From contig NZ_OY780958.1 in the NCBI RefSeq assembly GCF_963675985.1, forward strand, positions 3,162,001-3,226,000: a stretch of 64,000 nucleotides of DNA. The letters are read 5' to 3'. Positions 33,047 through 41,957 of this stretch are shown one piece after another. A model generated the notes under the pieces. It ran no database searches and was not told the DNA's origin. It saw only the letters and a list, made by a program, of their open reading frames with translations. Within the stretch, counting starts at the first letter, position 1. Every line of letters starts with the position of its first letter. Made by a program: the position numbers and the translations under genes. The stretch is from an uncultured Roseibium sp. Its GTDB lineage: Bacteria > Pseudomonadota > Alphaproteobacteria > Rhizobiales > Stappiaceae.

Positions 33047-34347
33047 GCTTGGTCTGTCCTTATTATACGTCTGGTTTTGCCATCGGTGCGCGGCAGGGTG
33101 TTGAAGGGCACGATGGCGACCTTGGCGGTTATGCCGATGTCGCGCTTGAGATAGGTTTCAACCGCCGAGGCCAGGTCTTCATCGCTCGCAGCTCCGGCCG
33201 CCAATTCGGCTTCCACCGGCAGGACGTCGTAGGGACCGGGACCGGCCAGCACGATGCGGTATTCGCCGGAGAGGCCGTCGAACTGGTTGATGGTCGCCGC
33301 GACCTGGGTCGGGAAGGCGTTGATGCCGCGGATCACGACCATATCGTCGGCCCGGCCGACCACCTTGAAGCGCGGCGCTGTGCGACCGCAGGGCGCCCTG
33401 CCCGTTCCAGTCAACTCGATGATGTCGCCGGTGCGGAAGCGGACCAGCGGCTGGCAGTGGCGACGCATGTGGGTCAGGACCAGTTCGCCGCGCTCACCCT
33501 CCCGCCAGGGCAGGACTTCTGCCGTTTCCGGATCGATCAGCTCGGGATGAAGAACGTCCAGTGCGACGAAGTGCAGGTCGTTGCTCTCGTCCGTCTGGCC
33601 GGCGAAATTGCAGAAGACATCGGTGACGCCGTAATTGGCGTTGCGCACCTTGAAGCCCCAGGTTTCCTCCAGGCGGCGGCGGAAGTCGGCGTTGTCCAGC
33701 CCCGCCTCGCCGCCGAACAGCCCGAGCTTCAGGCCGAGATCCCGCGGTTTCAGGCCGGGAAACTCCTCTTCGATCACCCGTTCCAGCACCGCCGGATAGG
33801 ACGGGGTGCAGGAGATCGCGGTGATGCCCAGTTCCTGGATGGTGCGGATCAGAAGCCGCGTGTCTCCGACGCCGAAGGGAACGACCGCAGCGCCGGTCGC
33901 CTCCAGCGTCAGGTGGTCGGTCAGCCCGCCCATCCACATGCGGTAGTTCAGGCAATGGACGACGCGATGACCGGGGCCGAGCCCGCTTGCCGCCTGCGCC
34001 CTGCCGCCGACGACCGCCGTCTCATGGGCGTCCTGTGCCGACAGAACCAGGTTCATCGCCGTTCCCGTCGTCCCGGACGTGCGGTGCACGCGGGAGATCT
34101 CATCGGGTTCCGCTGCCAGATAATCGCCGAAGGGCGAATGATCGCGCTGGCTTTCGCGCAGCATTTCCTTGTCGACCAGGGGCAGATCCGGCAGGGCCTC
34201 CAGCTTTTCCGGCGGATGATGGTCCCCCCAGGCGCGCCGATGCAGGTCGGACCGGGCGAGCACATAGGCCCTCTGGGCTTCCCAAAGGTGCTGCCGGTGG
34301 GCGGCCAGGTCCGATAGATCGGCGAAATCGGCGCGGTGGTAGAGCAT
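33043..34347 (-). CDS. PaaK-like phenylacetate--CoA ligase family protein
   Basis: A 434-aa adenylate-forming enzyme starting MLYHRADFADLSD from ATG 34347, six bases after GGAG. The AMP-binding loop is visible as HRTSGTTGTAMNLV, with later GVTDVFCNF, RTGDIIELTG and GRADDMVVIRGINAFP typical of PaaK-type ligases. It activates a carboxylic acid, probably aromatic or aryl-acetic, to its CoA thioester using ATP. The longer frame to 34407 would run through the probable TetR operator and is rejected. The enoyl-CoA hydratase gene overlaps its 3' end by four bases, and a TetR regulator diverges from it. Substrate is inferred only from the family. Confidence 0.85.
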   Translation of the reverse strand: MLYHRADFADLSDLAAHRQHLWEAQRAYVLARSDLHRRAWGDHHPPEKLEALPDLPLVDKEMLRESQRDHSPFGDYLAAEPDEISRVHRTSGTTGTAMNLVLSAQDAHETAVVGGRAQAASGLGPGHRVVHCLNYRMWMGGLTDHLTLEATGAAVVPFGVGDTRLLIRTIQELGITAISCTPSYPAVLERVIEEEFPGLKPRDLGLKLGLFGGEAGLDNADFRRRLEETWGFKVRNANYGVTDVFCNFAGQTDESNDLHFVALDVLHPELIDPETAEVLPWREGERGELVLTHMRRHCQPLVRFRTGDIIELTGTGRAPCGRTAPRFKVVGRADDMVVIRGINAFPTQVAATINQFDGLSGEYRIVLAGPGPYDVLPVEAELAAGAASDEDLASAVETYLKRDIGITAKVAIVPFNTLPRTDGKTRRIIRTDQA

Positions 34348-34357
34348 CACCGTCTCC

Positions 34358-34379
34358 AAAATGATACTGATATCATTTT
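34358..34379. promoter_or_regulatory. Probable TetR operator
   Basis: AAAATGATA (34358-34366) and TATCATTTT (34371-34379) form a perfect nine-base-arm palindrome around CTGA. It lies between the divergent CoA-ligase operon and the TetR-family gene, and so could control both. Confidence 0.65.
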
Positions 34380-34437
34380 CATTTCCATAGTATCGGATTT
34401 GTGTCAATATTCATGTAGGCAAGGAGACGATGAAGAC

Positions 34438-35142
34438 ATGCAGGCCAGGACTGCCGCCCCCCCTTTACTGATCGGCACGGATCTTCGCTTTTCCGCCGTT
34501 CTGATGGCCCAGGCGCGGGATGCGGAGCGCAAAACGGAGCGGACGCGGAACCGGCTGCTTGCCAGTCTCGCGGACCATCTGGCGGATGGGATCGATCGGC
34601 GCGACCTGAAAGTCGCCGCGGTCACCGCTGCTGCGGATCTGGCCCATGGCACCTTCTACCGTTATTTCGACGATATCCGTGCGGCGACCGATACCCTGAT
34701 CGAGGACTTTGCCTTTTATCTCCGGGCGATGCTCTCCACCCAGCGCGGAGGGGAGCCGGGATCGCGGGAACGGGTGCGAGGCACGAGCCTGGTCTATGCT
34801 TGGCTCTTCGCCGACAATGCGGCGCTGATGAAATGCCTGTTCGACATGGGAAGCCAGAGCACGACCTTTGCGCGCTCCTATCAGGAACTGAACCGGTCCT
34901 GGTACGAGCGGACGGCCATGGCGATTGCCCGCCATAAGTCCGACAACGGCGAGGCAACGACACCGGAAGAGGTCCTGCCCGTCGCCTACGCGCTCGGCGG
35001 TATGGTCGACGAGTTCCTAACCCAGATCCACCTGCGCAGGGAACCGTCGCTGACGCATTTCGCGAACGATCCGGAAGCGGTCGCAGACTTTCTGACAGAC
35101 CTCTGGCTAAAGGGCGCCTACGGGACCGTCAGTCCTTCTTGA
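34438..35142 (+). CDS. TetR-family transcriptional regulator
   Basis: A 234-aa regulator. The N-terminal helix-turn-helix (about 30-80) includes VAAVTAAADLAHGTFYRYFDDIRAATDTLIEDF, the typical TetR recognition helix. The rest is a helical ligand-binding domain. GGAGA lies upstream of ATG 34438. It diverges from the PaaK-like ligase/hydratase operon with a perfect palindrome between, so it probably represses that operon until a CoA ester or free acid binds. Its 3' end overlaps the convergent TIGR02186 gene by 14 bases. Confidence 0.85.
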   Translation: MQARTAAPPLLIGTDLRFSAVLMAQARDAERKTERTRNRLLASLADHLADGIDRRDLKVAAVTAAADLAHGTFYRYFDDIRAATDTLIEDFAFYLRAMLSTQRGGEPGSRERVRGTSLVYAWLFADNAALMKCLFDMGSQSTTFARSYQELNRSWYERTAMAIARHKSDNGEATTPEEVLPVAYALGGMVDEFLTQIHLRREPSLTHFANDPEAVADFLTDLWLKGAYGTVSPS

Positions 35143-35908
35143 AGATGACGCTGGCGAGCCAGCCGGTGAAAATCGCCAGGAAGACGGCCAGGAGGCCGTA
35201 GGCGATCGGCATCTTCTGCGCCAGATTGAAGGTCACCTGCTCGAATCCGGTCTTGGCGACATGCATCTTCGCTTCCGTTTTCGACAGCAGGCTTCCCTGA
35301 TGCAGCAGGAAACTTTTGACCCTGTAGGTCCCAACGGGAATGTTGGCCGGCAGGGGGACATTGGTCCGGAACATGGTGCTGGTCAGGAACTCGATCTCTC
35401 CGGGGCGTTCGGAGAACAGCCCCTGCTGCTGGCGCAGCCGCAAGAAGGCCTGACGGAAATCGTCGCGCTCCGACAGGGGGACGGAAGACTGGCGGGCGAT
35501 GGGAAGGTTCAGGTGATTGAGCCCGATCCGGTATTGGTCCAGAAGCTCCCGCGGTCCGAGCTCGCTCACCTCCGCCGTGCTGACCAGCGCATAAAATGCG
35601 GGAACATTTTCGAAGGTCTCGTAGTAACGGTTGACCCAGACCCCCAGGAAGCGGCCCTTGCGCCGCGTGGTGATTTCCTGTGATGGCCCCTCGACGATGA
35701 TGACCAGATCGTAGTCCCCGCTCCGGCTGATGCTGTTCACATCGCGCGACACCTGCCCGAAAATGACGATGTCCGTCCCGGTGAAATTGGACTGGATGGA
35801 CACCAGGTCCGAGGAGAGCGCGGTGACCAGTTCCTCCGCATGAAGCGGTTTACCGGAAGCAAAGCCGGCGAGGCAGGCCGCAACCATGAGGGCAAGATAG
35901 CGGATCAT
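35129..35908 (-). CDS. TIGR02186-family membrane-anchored protein
   Basis: A 259-aa protein with a signal peptide (MIRYLALMVAACLAGFASG), a long extracytoplasmic beta-rich part beginning EELVTALSSDLVSIQSNFTGTDIVIFGQV, and one C-terminal membrane helix (about 233-255, YGLLAVFLAIFTGWLASVIF). This layout and the SIQSNFTG motif match the TIGR02186 family of alphaproteobacteria, which is found next to TauE/SafE-type permeases. It overlaps such a permease gene by four bases here. The family has no established biochemical role; it probably assists the exporter from the periplasmic side. Confidence 0.82.
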   Translation of the reverse strand: MIRYLALMVAACLAGFASGKPLHAEELVTALSSDLVSIQSNFTGTDIVIFGQVSRDVNSISRSGDYDLVIIVEGPSQEITTRRKGRFLGVWVNRYYETFENVPAFYALVSTAEVSELGPRELLDQYRIGLNHLNLPIARQSSVPLSERDDFRQAFLRLRQQQGLFSERPGEIEFLTSTMFRTNVPLPANIPVGTYRVKSFLLHQGSLLSKTEAKMHVAKTGFEQVTFNLAQKMPIAYGLLAVFLAIFTGWLASVIFKKD

Positions 35909-36834
35909 GACCCTGCCCCCTTGATGATCGCGATGGAGTAGAGGTCATCCGGCGTCAGCAGCAGATCCACGGCAAAGCGCAGTCCCACTCCAAGGACCAG
36001 AAGGGCCAGCAGCAGGCGCAGCTGGTCGCCGCGCAGGTTCTGGCCCATGCGGGCGCCGAACTGGGCGCCGATCACGCCGCCGATCATCAGCGTCAGGGCC
36101 AGCACGATGTCCACGGTCTGGGTGCTGAACGCGTGCAGGATCGTGGCCGACGACATGGTGAACAGGATCTGGAACAGGGACGTGCCGATGACGACCGAGG
36201 TCGGCACGCGCAAGAGATAGATCAGCGCCGGCACCATCATGAACCCGCCGCCGATGCCCAGCACCGTGCCGAGGAACCCGATAATGGCGCCGAGGCCCAG
36301 AACCGGGATCACGCTGACATAGAGCTTGGACTGGCGGAACCGCATCTTGAACGGCAGGCCGTGGATCCAGTTGTGCTGGCCCGGACGGCGTGCCGTGACC
36401 TTCGCCCCGGTCTTGCGCCGGCGGATGGCGCGGATCGATTCAAACAGCATCAGGCTGCCGATGGTGCCCAGGAAGGTCACATAGGACAGCGAGATCACGA
36501 GATCGAGCTGGCCGAGGGACTGCAGCAGGTCGAACAGCATGACGCCGACGGACGATCCGGTGACACCGCCGGCCAGAAGCATCATCGCCAATTTGAAATC
36601 GATGGCCTTGCGTCGCCAATAGTTGATGACCGCGGAGGCAGACGAGGCGACGACCTGGGTCGTGACCGTGGCGACCGACACCGCTGGCGGAATGCCGGAA
36701 AAGATCAGTAGCGGCGTCAGCAGAAACCCGCCGCCGATCCCGAACAGGCCCGACAGGAAACCCACAGCCCCGCCCATGCCGAATATGACGAAGATATTGA
36801 CCGGTATCTCGGCGATGGGCAGATAAAGTTGCAC
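35905..36834 (-). CDS. TauE/SafE (TSUP)-family permease
   Basis: A 309-aa inner-membrane protein with around eight hydrophobic segments. Two GIGGGF repeats (SGLFGIGGGFLLTPLL near residue 28 and GTVLGIGGGFMMVPALI near 195) are the hallmark of sulfite exporter TauE/SafE proteins, which move sulfite, sulfoacetate or related anions. It is translationally coupled to the TIGR02186 gene downstream. The transported anion cannot be read from the sequence. Confidence 0.88.
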   Translation of the reverse strand: MQLYLPIAEIPVNIFVIFGMGGAVGFLSGLFGIGGGFLLTPLLIFSGIPPAVSVATVTTQVVASSASAVINYWRRKAIDFKLAMMLLAGGVTGSSVGVMLFDLLQSLGQLDLVISLSYVTFLGTIGSLMLFESIRAIRRRKTGAKVTARRPGQHNWIHGLPFKMRFRQSKLYVSVIPVLGLGAIIGFLGTVLGIGGGFMMVPALIYLLRVPTSVVIGTSLFQILFTMSSATILHAFSTQTVDIVLALTLMIGGVIGAQFGARMGQNLRGDQLRLLLALLVLGVGLRFAVDLLLTPDDLYSIAIIKGAGS

Positions 36835-36958
36835 GATGGGCTGCCGGAGTTCATCGCAGCGCGATGGCCTGCGCTGCTGGTGATTTCACACCCGGTTTAA
36901 GACCGTCCCTTGAAGATCTGTCAACCGGTGAAACTTGTTCATCGCCGATTTGACTTAA

Positions 36959-39900
36959 CTAAATCGACTGGCTGTCCAGTTCCTTGATCAAATCGGCGTC
37001 AATGACCCCGGTTTCCTTGAGTCCGAGACTTCGCTGGAACGCCTTCACTGCGCTGCGGGTTCTCGGTCCCATCTCGCCATCCGGCGTACCCGTATCGAAG
37101 CCGAGCTGGTTGAGCTGGGTCTGTGCCTTGCGCACCATCGCGCTGTAATCGATCCTGTCCGAACCGCCGACCGATGCGTTGGTCGCTCCGATGCCCGCAT
37201 CTGCCCATTCCGGATCCGTCACGACCTTGTTGGCCGCCGGCTCCGGCGCCTTGAGCTTGAAGTTCTCGACCGCCAGCCGGGCCTTTGCCAGGCCTGTCTG
37301 ATCGAGCGAATTGGCGACGCCGTCGCGCTTCTTGGCCGCATCCTGGTCGCCCTGCTCTGCGGCAATCGCGAACCACTTGTAGCTCTGGGTCAGATCCTTC
37401 TCCACCCCAAGGCCCCGGGCATAAAGAATACCCAGATTGAACAGGCTGTCCTTGATGCCGTAGATGGCGGCGCTCTCGAACCACTTGGCGGCCTGGGTGA
37501 AGTCCGGCGCGCCGCCGGCGCCTTCCGCATAAAGCACGGCCAGATTATGCATGGCCTTGGCATTTCCGGCCTCGGCCGCCTTGAGATACCAGTCTTTCGC
37601 CTTCTGAAGATCCTTGGTAACGCCGCGACCTTTTTCATAGAGGCTCGCCAGGCGGTACTGGGCCGGCGCCAACCCCTGATCGGCGGCTTTCTGATACCAT
37701 TTGGCTGCTTCGGCCAGATCCGCGGGCACACCGTCGCCCTCGGTGTATTTCACACCGACAAGGAACTCGGCCGCGGCGTTTCCGCTTGCCGCTGCGCTGC
37801 GCAGGGCCATGGGGCCGACCGCTTCCGGAGGCAGGCTGGCCACGAGGCTGGCGGGATGGGTATCGGCCTTGGTGCCGGCTTTGCCCGGTTCGAATTTCGT
37901 TTCCGGCTGGACCTTTTCGCCGCCGAAGCTGCTGTTCACGCCTGCCGGCGGTGCAAAGGCCAGTTCCGGTCCGCTTTTGGCAGGGGCCATCGAGGGCGCG
38001 GAGGCCGCTTGTGACGGCGCTGTGGCCGCCGGCTGAACGGGTTCGGGAGAAGCAGCTGCTTCCCGAACCGGAGCAGGCTTGCCATCTGCTTGACCCTCAG
38101 CCATCTGGTCCCTGGTTTCGGTAGCGGGCTTCGGCGCGTTGGTCCGCGCAGGAACCGCTTTTGCCGCGCTTGGCGGCGCCTGGACATTCTTGTCCGGCAT
38201 CCCGGCAACCTCGAGCGGCGCGTTGGTATCCGGCACCGCGCCCTCAGGCGCCTTGGCGGCCGTCACCTGCGGTGCAGGTGCTTCGGTCGTCACGGCAACC
38301 TGCTTGTCGCCGGGCTCGGGGGCCATCGCCATCTTGAACACCTGGAGAGTGCCGATGGCCAGGACGACAGCGGCCGCCGCGAACAGGAGTGCGCGGCGGC
38401 GCCCACCACTGGACGGCTGCGGTTCCTCCGGAGCAGGACGATCGCCCGGCAGGACATGGTCCGGATCGCCGGCGGGCTGAGGGGCTTCCGCCGTCTCCGC
38501 GGCGCCTTCCACGGCAGGCGCGTCTTCTTGCCGGTTCTGCTTCTTTTTGCTGAGGCTCAATGCGCTTTTCAGCCAGCCAACACGTGCTTCGTTCCGGTCC
38601 TCGTCCCGCTCCGCCATCGGACTGTCGGCCTTTAGCTGAGCAGCTTCTTCCGACGCCGCATGAGCGGCCCGGCGGGCGGCGGCGATGAAATCCGCCTTGC
38701 GGTCACGGACGCGTTCCGACGGACGCTCCCTGGTGGCATCCACAGTGGCACGGGCGCCCGTGTCTTCGGCAGCGCCTCGCCCGGCGTTCGAGGCCAGGAA
38801 CGAGCCCGGCGACCGGCCGGTGGCATCGCCGGAGCGTTCCAGGCTTTCCAGGCGCTCGGTCAGAGAACTGAGAACCGCCTGAACACCGTCGAAGGTGTTG
38901 CGCGTGCGCTCGTCCGATCCTTCAGCAGCATCCAGCAGCCGTTTCAGGTCTCCCTGGAGGCCCTCGATTGCATCGTCATACTCCGCAGACCGGGTCGCAG
39001 GCGCGCCGGAGACGGCTTCGCGCGCTGCCTTTTGCGCGATGTCGACGACGTCGCGTCGGGTTTCCTGAAGACCGCTTTCGATCCGTGCCAGCGCGGTGGC
39101 GACATCCGACATGTCGCCGCTGCGGTTCGAAGAGGTTTCCAGTTGTTCGGCAAGGGCTGCGACCTTCGCGCCCAGCTGTTCCAGACGGTTCTCGTCCAGA
39201 CCGGAACTGCCCCGCTGGACGGCCTGCGCCAGATCGTTGATGCGTTGCTCCAAGGCTTCGGAGGATGCAGGCGCTGCAACGCTTTCCCGCATCGCGCCGA
39301 TTTCCGCCCGCAATTTGTCCAGATCCGAGGTCGTGACGGTTTCCCTGGGCTGTTCCAGCTGCTCGGACAGAACATTCAGCCGCGCCTGCAGTTGCGACAG
39401 GACATTCGTGTCGATGCTGCCACCCGATGCGGTAGTGTCCAGCACGGGGACCGGTTTGTCGGCCTTTTTCTCGATCGCCTCGATCTTGCCCGTGATGGTA
39501 TCGAGCCGGTCGGTAATGACGGAATAGGCACCGTCATTCGCCGCGGCCGGTCCGGCCTGTTCCATCCGCTCCAGTCGACCGACGATTTCATCGAGCCGAT
39601 TGTCGACCCGGTCGATGTCGATGTTTGCCTCGCTCAAAGCCCGGTCGTCAGAGATCATTCCGACGATTTCCTCAAGCCGCCCTTGCAGGCGGCTCAGGGT
39701 TTCCGGCGCCGGCATGCGCTCTTCCATAGCGCTGAGCCGGGTATCCAGTCCCTTTTGCTCACGCGCGAGCTGCTCCAGGTCGTCCAGACGGTTGGAGACG
39801 AAACGCATGCGGTCATCGATGCCTTCGACCAGACCCTTGATATCGATCTGCTCGATGAACTGGCGAACTTCCAGCAGCTCGGTGCGCAGGGGTTCGATAT

Positions 39901-41050
39901 CCGCGTGGTTCTTGCGCTGGAGCAACACTTCCATGCGTTCGGAGATGTCGCCGATCCGGTCCTGAAGCACGAGGATATGCTCGCTGCGCGGCAGGGAGGC
40001 GAAAGCGTCCTCGATTTCGTTCAGCCGGGAAGCCAGAGTGCGCAAGGCGCGCGGATCGACGGTTGCGCGGGACAATTCGTCAAGGCGCTGCAGAATATGG
40101 GCATAGCCGTGCTCGAGCGTCTGAAGGGAGCCTTCCACGTTCGTCCGGGACACCATGGCCTTCAGATCCGCAATTTCCTTGCGGATGTCCTTCGCCAGAA
40201 CGTCGTCGTCGCGATCGACGCGCAGACGCTCGACCATATCGGACAGACGGCGCAGTTCGGCATTCTGCTTGCCGACCCGTTCATTGGCGCCGCGGGAATA
40301 GCCGCCGAGCGCATCCTTCAGGGAGCCCAGTTCCTCGCGCACCCGGCCATAGGCCTCTTCCTGCGGCTGGCGCAGGGCCTCGATCCGGCGACCGAGGTCC
40401 CGGTAGATATGGATCGCCGGATCGGGAGAGCGGCGCCGAGACCGCCTGTGCGGCTGGCGGCGCGGACGCTCGTCATAGTCCTCCGGCTCCATATCGTCGA
40501 AATCGTCCGGCTCATAGGCGGGCTGAGCGGAGCCCCTGTGACGCTCATCGATGTCGCGCTCGTAGCCATCGGTGTAGTCGTCTTCATAGTGGGCATCGCC
40601 GGCCAGGCCCTGAACCTGCCTGTCCAGGCGCTCCAGTGCTCCCAGCACATCGTCCAGACGATCAACCGACTTAGCTGCCGGGCGAGCCTTCGAGCGAGGC
40701 GCCTCTGACCGCCGGCCCCGGCGGGGTTCCAGTCGTTCTTCTGGCCTTTCGCGCCGAGGTTCCCGGTTGACGGATCTTTGCCGTCCGCCACGTTCACGCG
40801 TGTCCAGCAGCCGGTCGAGTTCTTCTGCGACCGCTTCCAGCTCATCCTCACCGTCGGAATAGTCCATACGGCCCGGACCGAGCGCGGTTGCGGTTCTGGT
40901 CAGCCGCTCGACCCTGTCAAGCTCCGCACGACGGGACCGTCTCGAGGCAGAACCTTCGAACTCATCGTCCAGCGGTCGCCCGCGCCGATCCTGTGTTTCG
41001 AAACGTTCATGCCCGCGGCGTCCTGCATCGCGGTTTTTCCAACCCGGCAT
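36959..41050 (-). CDS. PodJ-like polar organizing protein (coiled coil, TM, Sel1 repeats, peptidoglycan-binding domain)
   Basis: A 1363-aa protein from ATG 41050. A charged Arg/Asp-rich N-terminus is followed by long coiled coils (about 120-800). One membrane helix (about 885-905, ALLFAAAAVVLAIGTLQVF) separates this cytoplasmic half from a Pro/Ala-rich linker, at least four Sel1 repeats (about 1090-1250, for example AAKWYQKAADQGLAPAQYRL) and a C-terminal peptidoglycan-binding domain (GFDTGTPDGEMGPRTRSAVKAFQ). This order is that of Caulobacter PodJ, which marks the new cell pole and recruits polarity and signalling proteins. The coiled-coil sequence itself diverges too fast to confirm orthology. 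The upstream in-frame ATG at 41122 adds an improbable leader. Single-gene unit, divergent from the MerR gene. Confidence 0.78.
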   Translation of the reverse strand: MPGWKNRDAGRRGHERFETQDRRGRPLDDEFEGSASRRSRRAELDRVERLTRTATALGPGRMDYSDGEDELEAVAEELDRLLDTRERGGRQRSVNREPRRERPEERLEPRRGRRSEAPRSKARPAAKSVDRLDDVLGALERLDRQVQGLAGDAHYEDDYTDGYERDIDERHRGSAQPAYEPDDFDDMEPEDYDERPRRQPHRRSRRRSPDPAIHIYRDLGRRIEALRQPQEEAYGRVREELGSLKDALGGYSRGANERVGKQNAELRRLSDMVERLRVDRDDDVLAKDIRKEIADLKAMVSRTNVEGSLQTLEHGYAHILQRLDELSRATVDPRALRTLASRLNEIEDAFASLPRSEHILVLQDRIGDISERMEVLLQRKNHADIEPLRTELLEVRQFIEQIDIKGLVEGIDDRMRFVSNRLDDLEQLAREQKGLDTRLSAMEERMPAPETLSRLQGRLEEIVGMISDDRALSEANIDIDRVDNRLDEIVGRLERMEQAGPAAANDGAYSVITDRLDTITGKIEAIEKKADKPVPVLDTTASGGSIDTNVLSQLQARLNVLSEQLEQPRETVTTSDLDKLRAEIGAMRESVAAPASSEALEQRINDLAQAVQRGSSGLDENRLEQLGAKVAALAEQLETSSNRSGDMSDVATALARIESGLQETRRDVVDIAQKAAREAVSGAPATRSAEYDDAIEGLQGDLKRLLDAAEGSDERTRNTFDGVQAVLSSLTERLESLERSGDATGRSPGSFLASNAGRGAAEDTGARATVDATRERPSERVRDRKADFIAAARRAAHAASEEAAQLKADSPMAERDEDRNEARVGWLKSALSLSKKKQNRQEDAPAVEGAAETAEAPQPAGDPDHVLPGDRPAPEEPQPSSGGRRRALLFAAAAVVLAIGTLQVFKMAMAPEPGDKQVAVTTEAPAPQVTAAKAPEGAVPDTNAPLEVAGMPDKNVQAPPSAAKAVPARTNAPKPATETRDQMAEGQADGKPAPVREAAASPEPVQPAATAPSQAASAPSMAPAKSGPELAFAPPAGVNSSFGGEKVQPETKFEPGKAGTKADTHPASLVASLPPEAVGPMALRSAAASGNAAAEFLVGVKYTEGDGVPADLAEAAKWYQKAADQGLAPAQYRLASLYEKGRGVTKDLQKAKDWYLKAAEAGNAKAMHNLAVLYAEGAGGAPDFTQAAKWFESAAIYGIKDSLFNLGILYARGLGVEKDLTQSYKWFAIAAEQGDQDAAKKRDGVANSLDQTGLAKARLAVENFKLKAPEPAANKVVTDPEWADAGIGATNASVGGSDRIDYSAMVRKAQTQLNQLGFDTGTPDGEMGPRTRSAVKAFQRSLGLKETGVIDADLIKELDSQSI

Positions 41051-41470
41051 GTCTTGACCCTGAACTGACGGTCTTCTGACCGCTGAAAAAGACGCGCTGC
41101 GTTGCGTCAAAACAAGGTACAAGAGGCATTGCAGCGATTGGTGAATCTTTGTCCTGTCAGGGTAAACAGGGCGTTAATCGGAATAGCCAAATGCGAAAAC
41201 TGTCGCAGTCGCCCTCCGTAAAATGCAGTGAAAGCCCGACCTAACGTGAGTTTGGCTGTTAACGTAACTAAACGGTTATCGGCCTGGCTACTGGACGGTT
41301 ACGTTTGCGTAAGCTACACATAACCGTAACGGAAGCAGCCGCCTTTCAGCCGTATCGCGACATGTGCCCGGCCCTGCGCGGCGTCCGAACCGATCATTCA
41401 CAGCCATCTCGAGATCCATACGGCCGGTCAGGCCGCAACAAGCAACAACGTGAACACAGGCGAATACCCG
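41051..41470. other. Divergent promoter region of the PodJ-like and MerR genes
   Basis: No gene is seen in these 420 bases. Several TTAACG-like motifs occur around 41250-41280 as well as the palindrome at 41299-41312 listed separately. I could not find a full CtrA box (TTAA-N7-TTAA). Confidence 0.4.
41299..41312. promoter_or_regulatory. MerR-type box upstream of the MerR gene
   Basis: TTACGTTTGCGTAA is a palindrome (TTACG, four bases, CGTAA) 160 bases before the MerR-family gene. It shares the TTACGTTT half with the perfect 20-base palindrome before the beta-oxidation operon (44137-44156), which suggests autoregulation by the same protein. Confidence 0.55.
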
Positions 41471-41935
41471 ATGAGCGAAGCCCTCTCCATCCTGAGCGAC
41501 AATGAACTGGTCGATGTCGTCGCCGCGCGAGACGAAAGCACCAAGAAAACCCAATTCACCATTGGCGACCTCGCCAAGGAATTCGACTGCACCCTGCGCA
41601 CCTTGCGTTTTTACGAAGACAAAGGGCTCCTGAACCCGAAACGCGACGGCATGAACCGGATCTACAACCGGCGCGACCGGGCTCGGCTGAAGCTGGTCCT
41701 GATGGGCAAGCGGGTCGGATTTTCCCTGACCGAAATCCGCGACATGCTCGACCTCTACGACCTGCGGGACGGCCAGGTCACGCAACTGCGCGTGGCCCTG
41801 TCGCGCTTCAACGAGCAGATCGCCATCCTGGAAGTTCAGCGCAAAGACATCGAACAGGCGATCGAAGAGCTGTCGCGGACGGTCGAAATCGTTTCGGGCA
41901 TGCTGAAGCAGAAGGAAGCGGAAGGCGAGGACTGA
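41471..41935 (+). CDS. MerR-family regulator (LiuR-like)
   Basis: A 154-aa regulator starting MSEALSILSDNEL. After a 30-residue extension comes a MerR helix-turn-helix (FTIGDLAKEFDCTLRTLRFYEDKGLLNPKRDGMNRIYNRRD), then the coupling helices and a long dimerisation coiled coil (about 100-150). It lacks metal-binding cysteines. Such MerR proteins in proteobacteria (LiuR type) control branched-chain amino acid and fatty acid degradation. The acyl-CoA dehydrogenase operon 2.3 kb downstream is preceded by a palindrome matching the one in front of this gene, so it is the likely target. ATG 41450 is a possible alternative start. Confidence 0.85.
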   Translation: MSEALSILSDNELVDVVAARDESTKKTQFTIGDLAKEFDCTLRTLRFYEDKGLLNPKRDGMNRIYNRRDRARLKLVLMGKRVGFSLTEIRDMLDLYDLRDGQVTQLRVALSRFNEQIAILEVQRKDIEQAIEELSRTVEIVSGMLKQKEAEGED

Positions 41936-41957
41936 GCCCTCCGCCCTTCCCCTTCCT

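Noticed and set aside
38660..40708. Plus-strand open frame of 682 codons
   Set aside because: Antisense shadow of the PodJ-like gene with no recognisable motif.
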